From: Hymenopellis radicata
Lineage: Eukaryota > Basidiomycota > Agaricomycetes > Agaricales > Physalacriaceae
Assembly: GCA_015501595.1 (NCBI GenBank)
Contig: JADNRX010000006.1
Coordinates: forward strand, 124,001 to 188,000
DNA: 64,000 nt
Direction of reading: 5' to 3'
Shown: one piece after another, positions 61,538-64,000 of the stretch
Layout of the letters: every line of letters begins with the position of its first letter
Numbering within the stretch: position 1 is the stretch's first letter
Notes under the pieces: model-generated
The model's database searches: none
What the model was told of the DNA's origin: nothing
The model's input: the letters and a program-made list of their open reading frames with translations, nothing else
Translations under genes and position numbers: made by a program

Positions 61538-64000
61538 ATGTACGCGACAGGGGAATCCTCGCGTCGTCGGGACGCGGAGGCCTACCAAGCTGGGTACTAT
61601 TACTCAGACAATGAAGCCCAGCAGGCGACATCGTCTTCTGCTCCCGATACACGCATGTACCGTTCAAAGCACGGAGATCACATCCAAGAATATGGCGATC
61701 ATCACTCCGACGTATCGAGACAGATGCTGTCGTATAATACACCCCGCCAATACGCCGCTGTGTCCGACATAAGGATCGCAGTTTCGGAGACACCTCAATA
61801 TGCCTCCCAGTCGCTGTATTCGTCCGCCTACCATGCACACAGCGGGCCTTCGTCCTCCATGCATCAGACTTCAAGAGCTCGACGCATTGAACTGTCTGCT
61901 GCCCTAGATACGTCGGATGCTGGTCTACAGCCTATGACCTACCCTTATTTCCCTTTACCGCCGTCCTCTTTGACGGATGCCTCTGGCGACTCGGACAACT
62001 GGACCACGCCTGTCCCCGAAATTCCTACCGAGCCATCTAAACCTGCTCGGAAATCTCGTCGGACAAAGGAAAAGATTGCGCTTGCCCCCGATCAGCCGCC
62101 TACCACACAAGGGAAGCCGCGCGCCCGCGTCTACGTTGCATGCGTACAATGGTATGGCCCTGCTGTCGTATTTCAATTTACAACTTACTAATGCTCGGCG
62201 CTGATCCTCAGTCGGTCGCGGAAGATTCGCTGCGATGGCGCTAGGCCCGTCTGTCATAACTGTAGCAAGCGCAACACGGGGACAGACGAGTGCAATTATG
62301 ACTCTGCACCCAAACGCCGTGGACCCGATAAGACGCCTGGAGCGCGACAGCGTATGGCCCGGGACTTGAAGCTCGCAATGGAGAAGGATGTAGGTGGACG
62401 CCGCCGCCGCCGCGCGGACTCTCCACCCGCACTCCAATCAGTACACTCCCCGAACTCTGATTCGGGTCGAAGCGTGGCTGGCTATTTTCCTGGCATATCT
62501 ATGTCAACGTCAACTGACCGCATTGAATCACCCAGAACATATATTTCGGAGCCTCCTCGTCTATCGAATTCCTATCATTCTGGTTCCCGTGGATGTCCTT
62601 GCCACGGTAACGAGCATTGCCCTGATACACTCGTGGCTTCGCATTCAATGTACATCAGGAAGCATGAAGTACGTTCTTTTGGCTTTCATTTGTCCAGCCG
62701 ATGTGACTGATTTGTGCGGCAGGATGACGAGAGTCCCAACTTTTTGGCCACTTCTCACGACACCCTCGTGTCAAGAGGAGGTTACCTCCGACCAATGTAC
62801 CACGATGACGAGAACGAAGATGAGGACGTTCAAAATATCTCCAATCAACCATCAAGCGAATTTACGCGAAAGACTTGGTGGGACTCCCTCCTATCCCTTT
62901 ACATCTCCTTTCCCTCTGATCAACACTACCCATCCACTCGTTCAGACCGTGACCTTGGGCGACAGGCCATTGCTGAAGATCTCCGCTTCCTGTTTCGGAG
63001 CTCAAATTACTGGTTTTCGTTCTTCCATCTACCGACGTTTTTCGGTAATTATTATGATGAATCCAGACGACAGAGGATGCAGCCCAGTCTTATCCTGGCG
63101 ATTCTTGCCATGTCAGTATTTTGGCAAAGCTCGGAGGCTGGCTTAGGCAGTAGAGGGAGGGAGCGTGCATTGCTCTTGAAGGAGATGGCGCAAAGCGCTC
63201 TGGAGTCGAGTTATAGCTCCGGGTGGATTGACGAGACGCTCGCTCAAGCTGCATGGGTATGTTGGCCTGCTGACTCCTTTATCTGTATCCGGTTGATCTT
63301 TCTCCTATCATAGCTACTGGCAATGTTTGAAATCTGTGCCCACCCTAAGCATAGCGTCGAACGGTCTATGTCGGCATTATCGATGCTTGATGCGTATATT
63401 CGCAGTCTGTCTCTGACGCTTGTAGATGCGGACAACCCGCGGGCCACACAGTTCACGCCCGGTTCTGTACCTGTGGTGGCGGACCGACTACCCAACCTGG
63501 TGCTCGCGGCGAACCAACCCGTGTTGATAGGACGTCACGCTTACCCTGCGTATCCTTCTTCCAGCCCCGCAAAATGCCATTGTATGTCGTTGAGCCTGGC
63601 TGCCAATAGCCCCGAATCTGTCGAACACGCGCCGATGTGGGCCCACACCCCGGCCTGGGATCCTTCGTGGACTGAGGGTGACATTCGCAAGGAATCTTGT
63701 CGACGGCTGTGTTGGAGCGCGCTAACTCTAGCAGCTGGCCACGTCGCGTACGCCAGCTCCCACCACCTCGCCGGGCCGGACTTGTTCCTCGCTGATCCTT
63801 CCAATGTTAGTGTCCTGTTTTCGCGTTGCAAACCCGATTTGACGCGTCCCCAGTATGCCCTGCTATTTTCTGGAGAGTCTATTACGACGCCCGACTCGTC
63901 GAAAGAAACGATATGGGCCCTGTTTGATCGCTCCTTCCTTTTATGGCATGGATGCGCGCGCATGCGCTACAGCACAACCGCTAGTGAGTCGGAGAAGGCC
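61538..64000 (+). CDS. Zn(II)2Cys6 transcription factor (3' end outside the window)
   Basis: Exons 61538-62151, 62212-62668, 62723-63256, 63314-63805 and 63854 onward. After a disordered N-terminus, a cluster reads ACVQCRSRKIRCDGARPVCH with NCSKRNTGTDECNYD, giving the six zinc-binding cysteines, followed by the agaricomycete-type basic linker KRRGPDKTPGARQRMARD. All four introns preserve frame; intron 1 splits the second cysteine codon. Further on, LRFLFRSSNYWFSFFHLPTF and FGNYYDESRRQRMQPSLILA belong to the fungal-specific factor middle homology region. It probably acts as a nuclear regulator; no clustered target genes are visible. The protein continues past the right edge. Confidence 0.9.

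Overview
The window looks like nuclear DNA of a filamentous basidiomycete, most likely an Agaricomycete. Genes are split by many introns of about 45-60 nt, intergenic gaps are short, and protein types are fungal: a Zn(II)2Cys6 regulator of the agaricomycete kind, a salicylate-hydroxylase-like FAD monooxygenase, a secreted dipeptidyl-peptidase V, an EBP-type sterol isomerase and a fungal cyclopropane-fatty-acid synthase. No species call can be made. No rRNA, tRNA or CRISPR array was seen.

Layout. 0-3.7 kb: compact housekeeping genes (end of an unknown protein, VPS25, the proteasome ATPase RPT5, the NuA4 subunit EAF6). 4-14 kb: three tandem type-B carboxylesterase copies on the + strand (CE1-CE3), with a copied 3' end of EAF6 and a hAT-type MITE. 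14.4-42 kb: mostly single-copy genes: the APC/C activator CDH1, a Mutator-like element with long inverted repeats, a RIF1-like gene, an FAD monooxygenase, DPP5, the CoA-pathway enzyme CAB4, a small secreted protein, a cyclopropane-fatty-acid synthase, a second RIF1-like gene, two tandem secreted Kre9-like proteins and an EBP-type isomerase. 42-51 kb: two more carboxylesterases (CE4, CE5) on the - strand with another EAF6 fragment; this is the inverted copy of 7-14 kb, interrupted by a 1.4-kb element and a solo LTR. 51-64 kb: a DsbA-fold oxidoreductase, a BTB protein head-to-head with MON1, a C2H2 zinc-finger protein, the FHA splicing factor SNIP1/Pml1, a 2.7-kb gene-poor stretch, and a Zn(II)2Cys6 factor running off the right edge.

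The main structural result is a pair of inverted arms of about 7.0 and 8.7 kb enclosing about 28 kb. CE2 pairs with CE5 and CE3 with CE4. Mobile elements present in one arm and cleanly absent from the other give paired filled and empty sites. A second result is that several conserved genes (RPT5, CDH1, MON1, SNIP1) carry single-base frame errors, mostly at short G/C runs. These look more like consensus errors than pseudogenes, so frameshifts in the carboxylesterases need the same caution. A third is the presence of two diverged RIF1-like paralogues, only one of which keeps the predicted PP1-docking motifs.
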